Shown here piece after piece: positions 1 through 6,577 of a DNA stretch of 7,453 nt. A program made the translations under genes and the position numbers. Origin of the DNA: JBOGIG01 sp050742455 (GTDB lineage: Bacteria; Actinomycetota; Acidimicrobiia; Acidimicrobiales; JBOGIG01). The stretch's first letter is position 1; each line of letters opens with the position of its first letter. The stretch spans positions 1 to 7,453 of the forward strand of contig JBOGIG010000023.1 in assembly GCA_050742455.1 (NCBI GenBank), given 5' to 3'. The notes under the pieces are model-generated. The model had not been told where the DNA came from. It ran no database searches and saw nothing but the letters and a program-made list of their open reading frames with translations.

Positions 1-929
1 ATGAACAGGGTCCCGAAGAGCACCAGGTAGGAAAGCAGACCCGAGCTGATCCCAGTGGCAAATGCCGGTCGCCGGAACAGGGACAGATCGATCATGGGGT
101 GGCGGACCCGAGCTTGGCGACGCAGGAAAAGGATGCCCAGGACGGCCACACCACCGCCCAGGGCCAAGACAATTGGAGATGTCCATCCCAGCTGGTTCCC
201 GTAAGAGAGGGCTACCAGCAGCGAGGCAATGGCGGGAACAAACAAAACAAGGCCCGGCCAGTCGAATGCCGTGCGAGTCTGAAGTCGGCGGCTGCGAGGG
301 ATCAGCAGCCAACCCAACACCGTTCCGACGATACCAACAGGAACATTGACCAAGAAGATGAGGCGCCAGCCGCCCAGAGCGATGAGGAGCCCACCCACGA
401 CAGGCCCCAACGACAAGCCGAGGGCCTGGGCCGCCCCCTGGATTCCGATGGCCTGGCCCAGGCGATGTCGGGGAACGGCGTCGGCGATGATGGCCACACT
501 GTTTGCCTGGAGCATGGCGGCGCCCAGGGCTTGAATGGCACGGAAGACGTCGAGCCAGATCAGATTGGGAGCCAGGCCGCACAACCCTGAACCGACGACG
601 AAAACAATGAACCCGTAGACGTACAGGAGCTTTCGCCCCACCATGTCGGCCACTCGACCAACGGCGGCCACCGTGGCCACCAGGACCAACAGGTATGACA
701 GGCCGACCCAGGCAACATCGCCGACACTGGCTTGAAAATCGCGGCCCAAGGTGGGAAAGGCCAAGGTGACGATGCTGGCGTCGAGCTGGCCCATGAACGC
801 CCCGATACAGACCGTGGCCACCACCAGCCAGATGGCGTTCGGGTGCTCTTTGACAAAATGCGGCCGAGGTGATTCGGTCCACAGGCGGCTCCAGCCCAAG
901 CCCAGGTGAGGATCTTGCGGTCCGGCCAC
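1..929 (-). CDS. MFS drug exporter, DHA2 (14-helix) family, 3' end outside window
   Basis: This is a proton-driven efflux permease of the major facilitator superfamily in the inner membrane; its substrate cannot be told from the sequence. The reading frame gives 309 codons without a stop and about nine hydrophobic helices. DHA2 hallmarks are visible: GQLDASIVTLAFP at the end of helix 1 (Asp50), motif A GRVADMVGRK (91-100), motif B residues R130, Q133 and G136, motif C G171-x3-GP-xx-GG (171-180), and WRLIFLVNVPVG (188-199). Helices 7 and 8 look like the extra central pair of 14-helix members. The start is uncertain. GTG at 929 gives a plausible 30-residue cytoplasmic leader but has no well-spaced Shine-Dalgarno; TTG at 899 is an alternative. 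The gene is divergent from the FAD oxidoreductase at 1034, so the two may share control. The family call is secure; the role is inferred. Confidence 0.9.
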   Translation of the reverse strand, partial: MAGPQDPHLGLGWSRLWTESPRPHFVKEHPNAIWLVVATVCIGAFMGQLDASIVTLAFPTLGRDFQASVGDVAWVGLSYLLVLVATVAAVGRVADMVGRKLLYVYGFIVFVVGSGLCGLAPNLIWLDVFRAIQALGAAMLQANSVAIIADAVPRHRLGQAIGIQGAAQALGLSLGPVVGGLLIALGGWRLIFLVNVPVGIVGTVLGWLLIPRSRRLQTRTAFDWPGLVLFVPAIASLLVALSYGNQLGWTSPIVLALGGGVAVLGILFLRRQARVRHPMIDLSLFRRPAFATGISSGLLSYLVLFGTLF

Positions 930-954
930 TCCACAAGGGTAGCCATAGGTACGG

Positions 955-966
955 TTGTCCGGACAA
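955..966. promoter_or_regulatory. Perfect 12-bp palindrome, candidate shared operator
   Basis: TTGTCCGGACAA is a perfect palindrome in the roughly 104-bp gap between the divergent MFS exporter and FAD oxidoreductase genes. It lies about 25 bp upstream of the exporter start and about 68 bp upstream of the oxidoreductase start. A further degenerate half-site TGTTC follows at 970-974, so three half-sites (TGTCC, GGACA, TGTTC) sit close together. This fits a binding site for a dimeric repressor of the TetR, MarR or GntR type, but the sequence does not show which protein binds. No convincing -35/-10 pair was found for either gene in this gap. Confidence 0.45.
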
Positions 967-1033
967 ATATGTTCGGGTGATCGCGAAAACGGGGCAGGAT
1001 AAGGGCTGTGCCCGACGAACCCGGTGGGACTGC

Positions 1034-2569
1034 GTGCCTGACGTAGTTGTCGTCGGGGCCGGCCACAACGGCTTGGTGGCTGCCTGCTACCTGGCCCTGG
1101 CCGGGCGGGAAGTGCTGGTTCTCGAGGCACTGGATCGCCCCGGCGGGGGATCGCGCACCGAGGAACGGGTGCCGGGCTACCACTTCGACCTTCACTCGGT
1201 GGCCCACAACATCATCAACATGACGGCCATTCCCGACGAGCTGGACCTGGCCGGGGCCGGCCTCGTGTATACCGAAATGGACCCGTTCTCCACAGCAGTT
1301 CACCGCGACGGCCGGCGGGTCAGGTTCCATCGCTCTATCGAGGCCACCTTGGATTCGATAGCTGAAGAAGATGGGGCCGAGGCCAAGGCCTACCGGACCT
1401 TCATGGATCAGGCCCTTCCCCTGGTCGGGGCCATGATGCCTGCCATTCGGGGAGAATCGGGGCTCGGTCGTCTTGGCTCCACGCTGGCCCACGTGACCAG
1501 GGTCATGCGCCATGGTGGCCTGGGGACGGCGGGGGACATCCTGGGCAACTACGACTCGCTGCTGAAGCGTCGCCTGGTTTCCGACCTGACCCGGGGGCCG
1601 GTGGCGGCATTTGCCGCCCACGCGGGAGTTGGCCCCACCTCGCCCGGCGGCGGCCTCTTCGCCTTCTGGCAAGCGGCATATCACCGATCGGGGCAGTGGC
1701 ATGCCCAAGGCGGTGCGCAATCCCTCACCGACGCCTTGGTTCGTCGGCTGGTGTCGCTGGGCGGGACGCTGCGCACCTCGGCTCCCGTCGAGGCCATCCA
1801 CGCCCCCACCGCTCGGGTTCGCTCCGTGGAGATCAGGGGTGGGGAGCGCATTGACACCGCCGCCGTCATCACCGCCATCGATCCCACCGTCGCCCTTCTC
1901 CAGCTTCTGCGCCCGGCGCTGAGCAGCCGACACCGATCCGAGCTGGCCGGACTGCGCCGGGGCAACGTGGTCCAAGCCCTGATTCATGTCGCTTGTGACC
2001 GACTGCCTGCCTACCCCGGGGCCCGAGCCGGCGACTGGAACGGACTGCAGAGCTATGTTGATCGCCTGGAGGACCTGGGTCGGGCGTGGGAAACAGCACA
2101 GGCCGGGCTGCTGCCCGATCCTCTGCCCCTCTACGCCTTTACCCCATCGGCCATTGACTCAGGCCTGGCTCCGAAAGGCCATCACACCGTCTATCTCGCC
2201 TGCCCGGCTGCCCCAGCCCGCCTGGTTGGGGGCTGGCCCCTGGCCAAGAGCCGCTTCGTCGAAGCAGCGATGGCCACTATGGAACAAAGAGCGCCGGGAT
2301 TCGCCGCCACCGTGAGCGGCATGACCACTTGGACCCCCGACCAGATGGAAGAGCAGGGGTGGGTAGGTGCCCATCCGATGCACCTGGATCTGTCATTGGA
2401 CCAGTTGGGATTCTTCCGGCCCACCAGATCCATGTCCGACCATCGCACCCCGGTATCGGGGCTGTACATCTCGGGAGCGGGCACCGCCCCCACCGGTGGG
2501 ATCGCCGGGACACCGGGTCGCCAGGCCGCCCGGGCCCTGCTGGCCGACACGGACCACAAGAGCCGCTGA
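1034..2569 (+). CDS. FAD-dependent oxidoreductase, CrtI/PYROXD2-like
   Basis: This is a 511-residue flavoprotein of the phytoene desaturase-like group (COG1233 type). Such enzymes desaturate, isomerise or oxidise hydrophobic substrates using bound FAD. The N-terminal Rossmann motif is clear: VVVVGAGHNGLVAACYL with Gly8, Gly10 and Gly13, then Glu31 at the end of the second strand for the ribose, followed by a GGG turn. A mid-protein segment QGGAQSLTDALVRRL followed by GGTLRTSAPVEAI matches the family's conserved GG-x-x-x-L-x-x-AL region. The C-terminus (about 481-500) carries GAGTAPTGGIAGTPG, the second FAD-contact loop. GTG at 1034 is chosen because the flavin motif begins right after it; the frame is open back to 869 but that would overlap the exporter's N-terminus. 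No carotenoid genes are nearby, so the substrate is unknown. A link with the adjacent exporter is only inferred. Confidence 0.88.
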   Translation: MPDVVVVGAGHNGLVAACYLALAGREVLVLEALDRPGGGSRTEERVPGYHFDLHSVAHNIINMTAIPDELDLAGAGLVYTEMDPFSTAVHRDGRRVRFHRSIEATLDSIAEEDGAEAKAYRTFMDQALPLVGAMMPAIRGESGLGRLGSTLAHVTRVMRHGGLGTAGDILGNYDSLLKRRLVSDLTRGPVAAFAAHAGVGPTSPGGGLFAFWQAAYHRSGQWHAQGGAQSLTDALVRRLVSLGGTLRTSAPVEAIHAPTARVRSVEIRGGERIDTAAVITAIDPTVALLQLLRPALSSRHRSELAGLRRGNVVQALIHVACDRLPAYPGARAGDWNGLQSYVDRLEDLGRAWETAQAGLLPDPLPLYAFTPSAIDSGLAPKGHHTVYLACPAAPARLVGGWPLAKSRFVEAAMATMEQRAPGFAATVSGMTTWTPDQMEEQGWVGAHPMHLDLSLDQLGFFRPTRSMSDHRTPVSGLYISGAGTAPTGGIAGTPGRQAARALLADTDHKSR

Positions 2570-2606
2570 TCCGACCGAGTGGCCTCGAGGGTCGATGCGG
2601 TCGATC
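2568..2606. terminator. Weak inverted repeat between convergent genes
   Basis: The 41-bp gap between the convergent oxidoreductase and GntR genes contains GATCCGACCG (2568-2577) and CGGTCGATC (2598-2606), which pair over nine bases with one bulged C. The 20-base loop holds the palindrome CCTCGAGG (2583-2590). Its position between two converging genes suits a bidirectional terminator, but there is no T-run on either side, so it may be chance or a Rho-independent signal of weak type. Confidence 0.3.
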
Positions 2607-2610
2607 CCAC

Positions 2611-3375
2611 CTAGGTCTTGGGATGTTGGGAACCCACGCCCCGGGCGGCTGACCATTCGGCCACAAAATGATAACGATCTCCCCTGATCAGACTGTGGCG
2701 CCATTCGACCAGCCCGTCGCCAGTCCGGCTCCAGCGCTCCAGGGCAAACGCCGCTCGACCCCGGCCCAGACCCAACAGGGCCGCCTCAGTCCGATTGGGT
2801 ACCACTGGCTCGATCCGTTCCCGGGTCGACACGACGGTGAGGCCGCAATGCGACGCCAATACGTCGTAGAGCCCTGTGTGGGTGAAGTCGGCGTCCAGGG
2901 CCTGGCGAGCCAGCCGGGCCGGAAGCCAGACCCGGTCGAGGGCCAATGGTTGGCCCCCGGCCATTCTTCGCCTCCTAAGATGGACAAGAGGCTCGTCATG
3001 GCCAAGGCCCAGCTGCACCGCGGCCTCCTGGTCCCGGACCTCTTGGAGGGCCAACACTTCTGACTCCTGATCCACCCCGGCGCTCTCCACGGCTCGGAAC
3101 AGGCTGGCGGTGTTGCCCCAGGGCATCTCGAATTCGGCCGGACGGACCCGGGTTCCCCAGCCCTGCCGCCGATCCAGCACCCCTTCGGCGTCAAGTTTGC
3201 GCACGGCCTCGCGCACGGTCTGGCGTGATACGCCGTACTGAAGGGTCAGGTCCTTGTCGGTCGGAAATCGGTCCGTGAAGGCCCCTGCCGCCAGTCGGCG
3301 ACGGAGGTCGGCCAGCAGTTGGGCCCACAGCGGGAGGGGATCGCTACGGTCCAGCACAGCTCGCTCGTCGCTCAT
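2611..3375 (-). CDS. GntR-family transcriptional regulator, HutC subfamily (HTH plus UTRA)
   Basis: This is a 254-residue cytoplasmic DNA-binding regulator. The N-terminal winged helix-turn-helix covers about residues 14-77. It includes FPTDKDLTLQYGVSRQTVREAVRKL, with SRQTVREAVRKL (50-61) as recognition helix, and a wing ending GWGTRV. The remainder (about 95-240) is a UTRA ligand-binding domain ending in the typical RGDRYHFVAEW pattern. UTRA proteins usually sense small metabolites such as amino acids, sugar phosphates or fatty-acid derivatives; the ligand here is unknown. ATG at 3375 is chosen because the family domain begins about 12 residues later. GTG at 3408 is in frame, and the frame is open to 3480 with a non-homologous extension. 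No Shine-Dalgarno precedes the ATG, so a leaderless message is possible. It is divergent from mptB and convergent with the oxidoreductase. Inverted repeats just upstream suggest self-regulation. Confidence 0.92.
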   Translation of the reverse strand: MSDERAVLDRSDPLPLWAQLLADLRRRLAAGAFTDRFPTDKDLTLQYGVSRQTVREAVRKLDAEGVLDRRQGWGTRVRPAEFEMPWGNTASLFRAVESAGVDQESEVLALQEVRDQEAAVQLGLGHDEPLVHLRRRRMAGGQPLALDRVWLPARLARQALDADFTHTGLYDVLASHCGLTVVSTRERIEPVVPNRTEAALLGLGRGRAAFALERWSRTGDGLVEWRHSLIRGDRYHFVAEWSAARGVGSQHPKT

Positions 3376-3378
3376 GGC

Positions 3379-3419
3379 GCGATGTTGGCTATCATTGACA
3401 TCTGTCACGCCAGCATCGC
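3379..3419. promoter_or_regulatory. 11-bp inverted repeat directly upstream of the GntR gene
   Basis: The arms GCGATGTTGGC (3379-3389) and GCCAGCATCGC (3409-3419) are reverse complements at 10 of 11 positions, separated by 19 bases. The left arm ends four bases before the GntR start codon. It could be an operator for autorepression, where bound protein would block transcription or translation start, or a hairpin in the 5' part of the GntR message. GntR-family regulators commonly bind inverted repeats in their own promoters; that this one does is inference. Confidence 0.45.
3396..3407. promoter_or_regulatory. Inner palindrome TGACA-TC-TGTCA, candidate GntR operator
   Basis: A palindrome with two perfect five-base half-sites and a two-base centre lies within the spacer of the longer 3379-3419 inverted repeat, but with a slightly shifted centre. 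Its size and its place 21-33 bases upstream of the GntR start codon suit a dimeric winged-HTH site overlapping the GntR promoter. No experimental or comparative support is visible here. Confidence 0.4.
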
Positions 3420-3420
3420 A

Positions 3421-3434
3421 CGGACTTTGGTCCG
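3421..3434. repeat. Short perfect inverted repeat CGGAC-TTTG-GTCCG
   Basis: Five-base perfect arms with a four-base centre lie two bases beyond the 3379-3419 repeat, in the divergent GntR/mptB region. It could be another operator half-site pair or a minor hairpin in a longer GntR leader. It is short enough that chance is possible. Confidence 0.3.
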
Positions 3435-3522
3435 GCGCGATTGAATTCTGGTGCCACGTCGGCCACGCTGGGTGTCGCATACCGTCGATCTCTCTCCCGG
3501 GAACAGGCCGGCGGCCTTACGG

Positions 3523-3551
3523 TTGACATCGGCGGCATCGGGAAATAACCG
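3523..3551 (+). promoter_or_regulatory. Candidate promoter for mptB-like gene
   Basis: A perfect -35 hexamer TTGACA (3523-3528) is followed after 17 bases by TAACCG (3546-3551), which matches only the first two positions of a -10 consensus. A start near 3558 would give a leader of about 44 bases before the mptB ATG at 3602. The -35 and the spacing are good and the -10 is poor, which would suit an activated or weak promoter. Confidence 0.4.
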
Positions 3552-3555
3552 TTAT
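3545..3555. promoter_or_regulatory. Palindrome ATAAC-C-GTTAT over the putative -10 of mptB
   Basis: Five-base perfect arms around a single central C cover the putative -10 element at 3546-3551. This AT-rich site stands out from GC-rich surroundings. A protein bound here would occlude RNA polymerase. The divergent GntR regulator is the nearest candidate, but its own upstream palindromes have a different sequence. Confidence 0.35.
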
Positions 3556-3601
3556 CGCACCGGTAGGCGTGGCACAGGGTTCAACCACTTCAAGGCAGGA
3601 A

Positions 3602-5164
3602 ATGAGTCAGGTCCAGACCTCAATACCAAGGAGATCCTCCGCCGGCACCGGTTCGGCCCCGGCGTCACTGACGTGGCGGCTGATGAACCCGGCCATCACC
3701 GGCTTCGTCGCAATCGTTGCCATAACCGTGGGGGCGTCCCAGCCCCATTCCACGTTCGCCCTCAAGTCGCCCGGGGCCTGGTTCTTCGGCATTCCCGGAC
3801 CCACCGCCCAACCCACCCACGGATCGTTCATCGCCCTGATCGGCGTGTACGGAGGAATGCTGCTGTTGCTCAAGGCCTGGTGGACCCTGGCCCAGACGGT
3901 GAGACACAATCCCGGCATCCGCCTCTCTCATCTGGCCGGAGTGTTTGCCCTCTGGGTCCTGCCCCTCCTGTTCATTCCCCCTCTTTTCAGCCGCGACGTC
4001 TACAGCTACGCCGCCCAAGGCCAGATGGTCAGCCAGGGGATCAGCCCCTACCATTTCGGTCCTGACACGCTGGGGAACAGCCCTTACGTCAACTCGGTGG
4101 ATCCTCTGTGGGGCAATGCCCCCGCGCCCTACGGACCTCTTTTCCTGGGACTGGCCGGGTTGCTGGCTACCGTCACGGCCCATAATGTCCTGGCCACTGT
4201 CGTCGGCCTTCGCCTGCTGGCCCTGTTCGGCGTCGGACTCATCGCCTTCTTCCTTCCCAAACTGGCGCGGCAACTGGGTAGGGACCCGTCCGAGGCTTTC
4301 GTGCTGGCGGTGCTCAATCCGGTTACCTTGTTGCACCTCGTGGCGGGAGCCCACAACGACGCGTTGATGATCGGATTGATGGTGGCCGGCCTGACCGTGG
4401 CCAAACGGGGCCGCCCCATAGCCGGGATCGTCCTTTGTACCCTGGCTGGGGCGGTCAAGGCCCCCGCCTTGCTGGCTGTCGTTTACATCGGCTGGGATTG
4501 GATGGGCCAGGACCTTCCGTGGCGGCAGCGGGTCCGTCCAGTGGTCACCTCCCTGTTGCTAGCCACCGGCGTGATGGCCTTCCTGTCCCGTGTCACTGGC
4601 CTGGGCTGGGGTTGGATTTCTGCCCTGTCCACCCCCGGGACGGTCCGCAACCTCATATCACCGTTCACGGCGCTGGGAGTGTTCGCCGGAAACCTGGTTC
4701 ACGGACTGGGGCTCGGGATCAGTCCGGATTCGCTCCTGGCCCTCTCTCGCTCCGCCGGCCTGGGGCTGGCCGCCGTGGTCTGTGTCATTTTGTTGATCAA
4801 CAGCCACAAGTTGGGATCAATCAGGGCCCTGGCGGCCAGCTTGCTGGTGGTGGTTGTCTTCAGCCCCGTTATCTGGTCCTGGTATCTGGCCTGGGGCCTG
4901 ATCCTGCTCGTTCCAGTGGCATCGGGTCGCCTTTACCCCCTCATCATCGGCCTGTCCATCGCCTCATGCTACGTAGGCCTGCCGTCGGGTCACTTCCTGT
5001 TGGACAAGCTGGCTCAGGTGGTCCAGGGACTGGTAATCGCCGGCTCCCTGGTCCTGGTCCTCATGCCCTCTGTTCCCGACGGCCGCTGGATCCGGGCCGC
5101 GCTGGACCGACGTCGACCGGCCATGGCAGCCTTCGAGCATTCCCGCTATCCGCCAGCCCATTAG
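3602..5164 (+). CDS. mptB: MptB-like polyprenol-phosphate-mannose-dependent mannosyltransferase (GT-C fold)
   Basis: This 520-residue polytopic membrane protein resembles the actinobacterial MptB family, which transfers mannose from polyprenol-phosphate-mannose to growing lipomannan/lipoglycan cores on the outer face of the membrane. The frame shows about a dozen hydrophobic helices. The first extracytoplasmic loop carries FSRDVYSYAAQGQ with the acidic Asp132 expected of GT-C enzymes, followed by GISPYHFGPDTL and PLWGNAPAPYGPLFL. HND (251-253) begins a helix, a feature shared by these alpha-1,6-mannosyltransferases. ATG at 3602 is chosen because AAGG and AGGAA lie just upstream; GTG at 3569 is in frame but has no better site. 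The gene is divergent from the GntR regulator and lies 19 bp ahead of the alkA-like gene. The family is clear. The exact linkage made and acceptor used are inferred, since related MptA and plain DUF2029 proteins look alike. Confidence 0.82.
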   Translation: MSQVQTSIPRRSSAGTGSAPASLTWRLMNPAITGFVAIVAITVGASQPHSTFALKSPGAWFFGIPGPTAQPTHGSFIALIGVYGGMLLLLKAWWTLAQTVRHNPGIRLSHLAGVFALWVLPLLFIPPLFSRDVYSYAAQGQMVSQGISPYHFGPDTLGNSPYVNSVDPLWGNAPAPYGPLFLGLAGLLATVTAHNVLATVVGLRLLALFGVGLIAFFLPKLARQLGRDPSEAFVLAVLNPVTLLHLVAGAHNDALMIGLMVAGLTVAKRGRPIAGIVLCTLAGAVKAPALLAVVYIGWDWMGQDLPWRQRVRPVVTSLLLATGVMAFLSRVTGLGWGWISALSTPGTVRNLISPFTALGVFAGNLVHGLGLGISPDSLLALSRSAGLGLAAVVCVILLINSHKLGSIRALAASLLVVVVFSPVIWSWYLAWGLILLVPVASGRLYPLIIGLSIASCYVGLPSGHFLLDKLAQVVQGLVIAGSLVLVLMPSVPDGRWIRAALDRRRPAMAAFEHSRYPPAH

Positions 5165-5183
5165 TCCCCCCAAGGGCACCCGT

Positions 5184-5900
5184 TTGCCCGCGTCCCGGTC
5201 AGCCGCCCGCAAGAGGCTGATTCAGGCCGGCCACCAACTGTCGGCGGTAGACCCGTCCATGGCCGGGTTGGTGGCAACTTTCGGATTGGCCCAGCTGGCG
5301 AGGCCCTCCGTGCCCAAGCCCGCTCCTCTGATCGACTTTCCCGATCGCTCCCACATGGTGGAGGAGGGCGAATCTGGTGTGTTCTTCGAAGCCCTGGTGA
5401 CCTCGGTTGTCCACCAGCAACTTGCCGGGGCCGCGGCCCAGGCCATCGGTTCCCGCCTGGTGGCGGCCCTCGGCGGTCGGATCACGGCCCAGGCCGTCAT
5501 GCGTGCCGGGCACGACGAGCTGCGATCGGTTGGCCTGTCAGGAAGCAAGGCCGCCACCCTCCTCGGCCTGGCCGAAGCGGTGGGAGGCGCAAGCCTTGAC
5601 CTGGGGGCCATGGGGCCGGTCGGGGAGGAGGTGGTCACCGAGCAGTTGTGCCGGTTGCGGGGAATCGGACCGTGGACGGCCCAGATGTTCTGCTTGTTCA
5701 CCCTGGGTTATCTCGATGTCTGGCCTGTAACCGATCTGGGGGTCAGAAAGGGCTACGCCCTGGCCCATGGCCTGGATTCATTGCCCTCGCCGGTGGAGCT
5801 TATGCAACTGGGGGAGCTTTACCGGCCCTATCGCAGCGTAGCGGCGTGGTACCTGTGGCGGGCGGCCGATGGGCCCCGTCCCAACCCGCCCCCAGACTGA
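5184..5900 (+). CDS. DNA-3-methyladenine glycosylase II, AlkA type (HhH-GPD)
   Basis: This 238-residue base-excision-repair enzyme removes alkylated purines such as 3-methyladenine by cutting the glycosidic bond. It shows the expected order: a helical segment ALVTSVVHQQLAGAAAQAIGSRL, the helix-hairpin-helix LRGIGPWTAQMF (Gly160, Gly162 and Trp164), and the catalytic aspartate Asp184 in VWPVTDLGVRKGY. The family ending YRPYRSVAAWYLWR follows. It is shorter than E. coli AlkA (282 residues) and lacks most of that protein's N-terminal TBP-like domain, as do many short bacterial and fungal relatives. TTG at 5184 is chosen because AAGGG lies about eight bases upstream. The 19-bp gap after mptB suggests co-transcription. 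The pairing looks like convenience rather than shared function. It is convergent with the GNAT gene, and no alkylation-response regulator is visible. Confidence 0.9.
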   Translation: MPASRSAARKRLIQAGHQLSAVDPSMAGLVATFGLAQLARPSVPKPAPLIDFPDRSHMVEEGESGVFFEALVTSVVHQQLAGAAAQAIGSRLVAALGGRITAQAVMRAGHDELRSVGLSGSKAATLLGLAEAVGGASLDLGAMGPVGEEVVTEQLCRLRGIGPWTAQMFCLFTLGYLDVWPVTDLGVRKGYALAHGLDSLPSPVELMQLGELYRPYRSVAAWYLWRAADGPRPNPPPD

Positions 5901-5930
5901 CCAAGGCCGCCGGATTACGAATCGGTGTAC

Positions 5931-6419
5931 TCAGAGCCGCAATTGCATGATGACCACGTCCAGCCACTGGCCGAACTTGCGGCCCACCTCCTTCTCCACC
6001 CCCACGAGCTCGAAGTTGGCCCGGCGGTGAAGATCCACCGACGCCGAGTTGTGGTCTCCGATCCTGGCTATCACGCTGTGGAAACCGTGGCCGGCAGCCG
6101 TGGCCACCAGGTCGTCGAGGAGCAGGCGACCCACTCCTTGGCCCCGGTGATCGATGTGCACGTAGATCGAGTCCTCCACTGTGGTGGCGTAAGCCGGCCT
6201 TTGCTTGTAGGGCGACAAGGAGCCGAAGCCCACGACGGCGCCATCGGAGTTTTCGGCCACGATTGCCGGATGGCCGCCTGAGTGCTCTATGAGCCAGTCC
6301 AATTGGTCCTGGATGCTTCGCTGAACCAGGTCGAAAGTGGACACTGAGCCCGAAACTTCGGCGTTGTAGATGGCACGGATGACCTCGGCGTCTTGGAGCT
6401 GGGCCGGTCTCGTCCTCAT
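5931..6419 (-). CDS. GNAT N-acetyltransferase, phosphinothricin acetyltransferase-like
   Basis: This 162-residue single-domain enzyme transfers acetyl from acetyl-CoA to an amine. The length and order match the Pat/Bar/YwnH group: an N-terminal RPAQLQDAEVIRAIYN segment, STF at 27-29, AYATTVEDSIYVH with Glu82 at the position of the general-base glutamate of that group, and the CoA pyrophosphate loop HRGQGVGR (Arg92 to Gly97). A conserved SVIARIGDHNSASVDLHRRANFELVG stretch completes the fold. Known members acetylate phosphinothricin, methionine sulfoximine or related amino acids; the substrate here is unknown. ATG at 6419 fits the family start, but no Shine-Dalgarno precedes it, so a leaderless message is possible. 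It converges with the alkA-like gene (30-bp gap) and diverges from the tRNA genes. Confidence 0.9.
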   Translation of the reverse strand: MRTRPAQLQDAEVIRAIYNAEVSGSVSTFDLVQRSIQDQLDWLIEHSGGHPAIVAENSDGAVVGFGSLSPYKQRPAYATTVEDSIYVHIDHRGQGVGRLLLDDLVATAAGHGFHSVIARIGDHNSASVDLHRRANFELVGVEKEVGRKFGQWLDVVIMQLRL

Positions 6420-6470
6420 GGTCGCAGGCTAACGGATGGGCTCGAGTCCACCGCGGGGGCGTGCGGCCGA

Positions 6471-6476
6471 TATCAT
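6471..6476 (+). promoter_or_regulatory. Probable -10 element for the tRNA/rpmG unit
   Basis: TATCAT matches the TATAAT consensus at five of six positions and is the only such element in the 82-bp gap before tRNA-Thr. Transcription would start near 6483, leaving about 19 bases of 5' leader for RNase P removal. No good -35 is seen 16-18 bases upstream (the sequence there is around TCCACC). Confidence 0.45.
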
Positions 6477-6501
6477 CTGGGATGCGGCAGCAGCACCAGC
6501 C

Positions 6502-6574
6502 GCCCCCTTAGCTCAGTCGGCAGAGCACAGCCATGGTAAGGCTGGTGTCGTCGGTTCGATTCCGACAGGGGGCT
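6502..6574 (+). tRNA. tRNA-Thr (anticodon GGT)
   Basis: This 73-base cloverleaf reads ACY codons, strictly ACC and ACT. The acceptor arms GCCCCCT and AGGGGGC pair at all seven positions. The D-stem GCTC/GAGC is intact. The anticodon stem CAGCC/GGCTG encloses ATGGTAA with GGT at the anticodon. A five-base variable loop precedes the T-arm GTCGG-TTCGATT-CCGAC. The discriminator base is T6574, and CCA is not encoded, so it must be added after transcription. It is the first gene of the tRNA-tRNA-rpmG string. Confidence 0.97.
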
Positions 6575-6577
6575 CAT

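Noticed and set aside
99..590. Rightward open frame of 163 codons opposite the MFS exporter
   Set aside because: The complementary frame encodes clear MFS motifs and membrane helices; this one is a low-complexity shadow.
869..1033. Upstream extension of the flavoenzyme to GTG 869
   Set aside because: The extra 55 residues have no family match, overlap the exporter N-terminus and cover the intergenic palindrome; the flavin motif starts right after GTG 1034.
560..1987. Long leftward open frame of 475 codons
   Set aside because: It overlaps both the MFS exporter (in another frame) and the flavoenzyme, its translation is rich in Pro, Gly, Arg and Trp runs with no domain pattern, and it arises from GC-rich codon bias.
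3376..3480. Upstream extension of the GntR regulator to 3480
   Set aside because: The 35 added residues are not GntR-like and would place the strong inverted repeats inside the coding region.
5901..5930. Hairpin CCGGATT-ACG-AATCGG between the convergent alkA-like and GNAT genes
   Set aside because: Only six pairs with a bulge, a three-base loop and no T-run; too weak to call a terminator.
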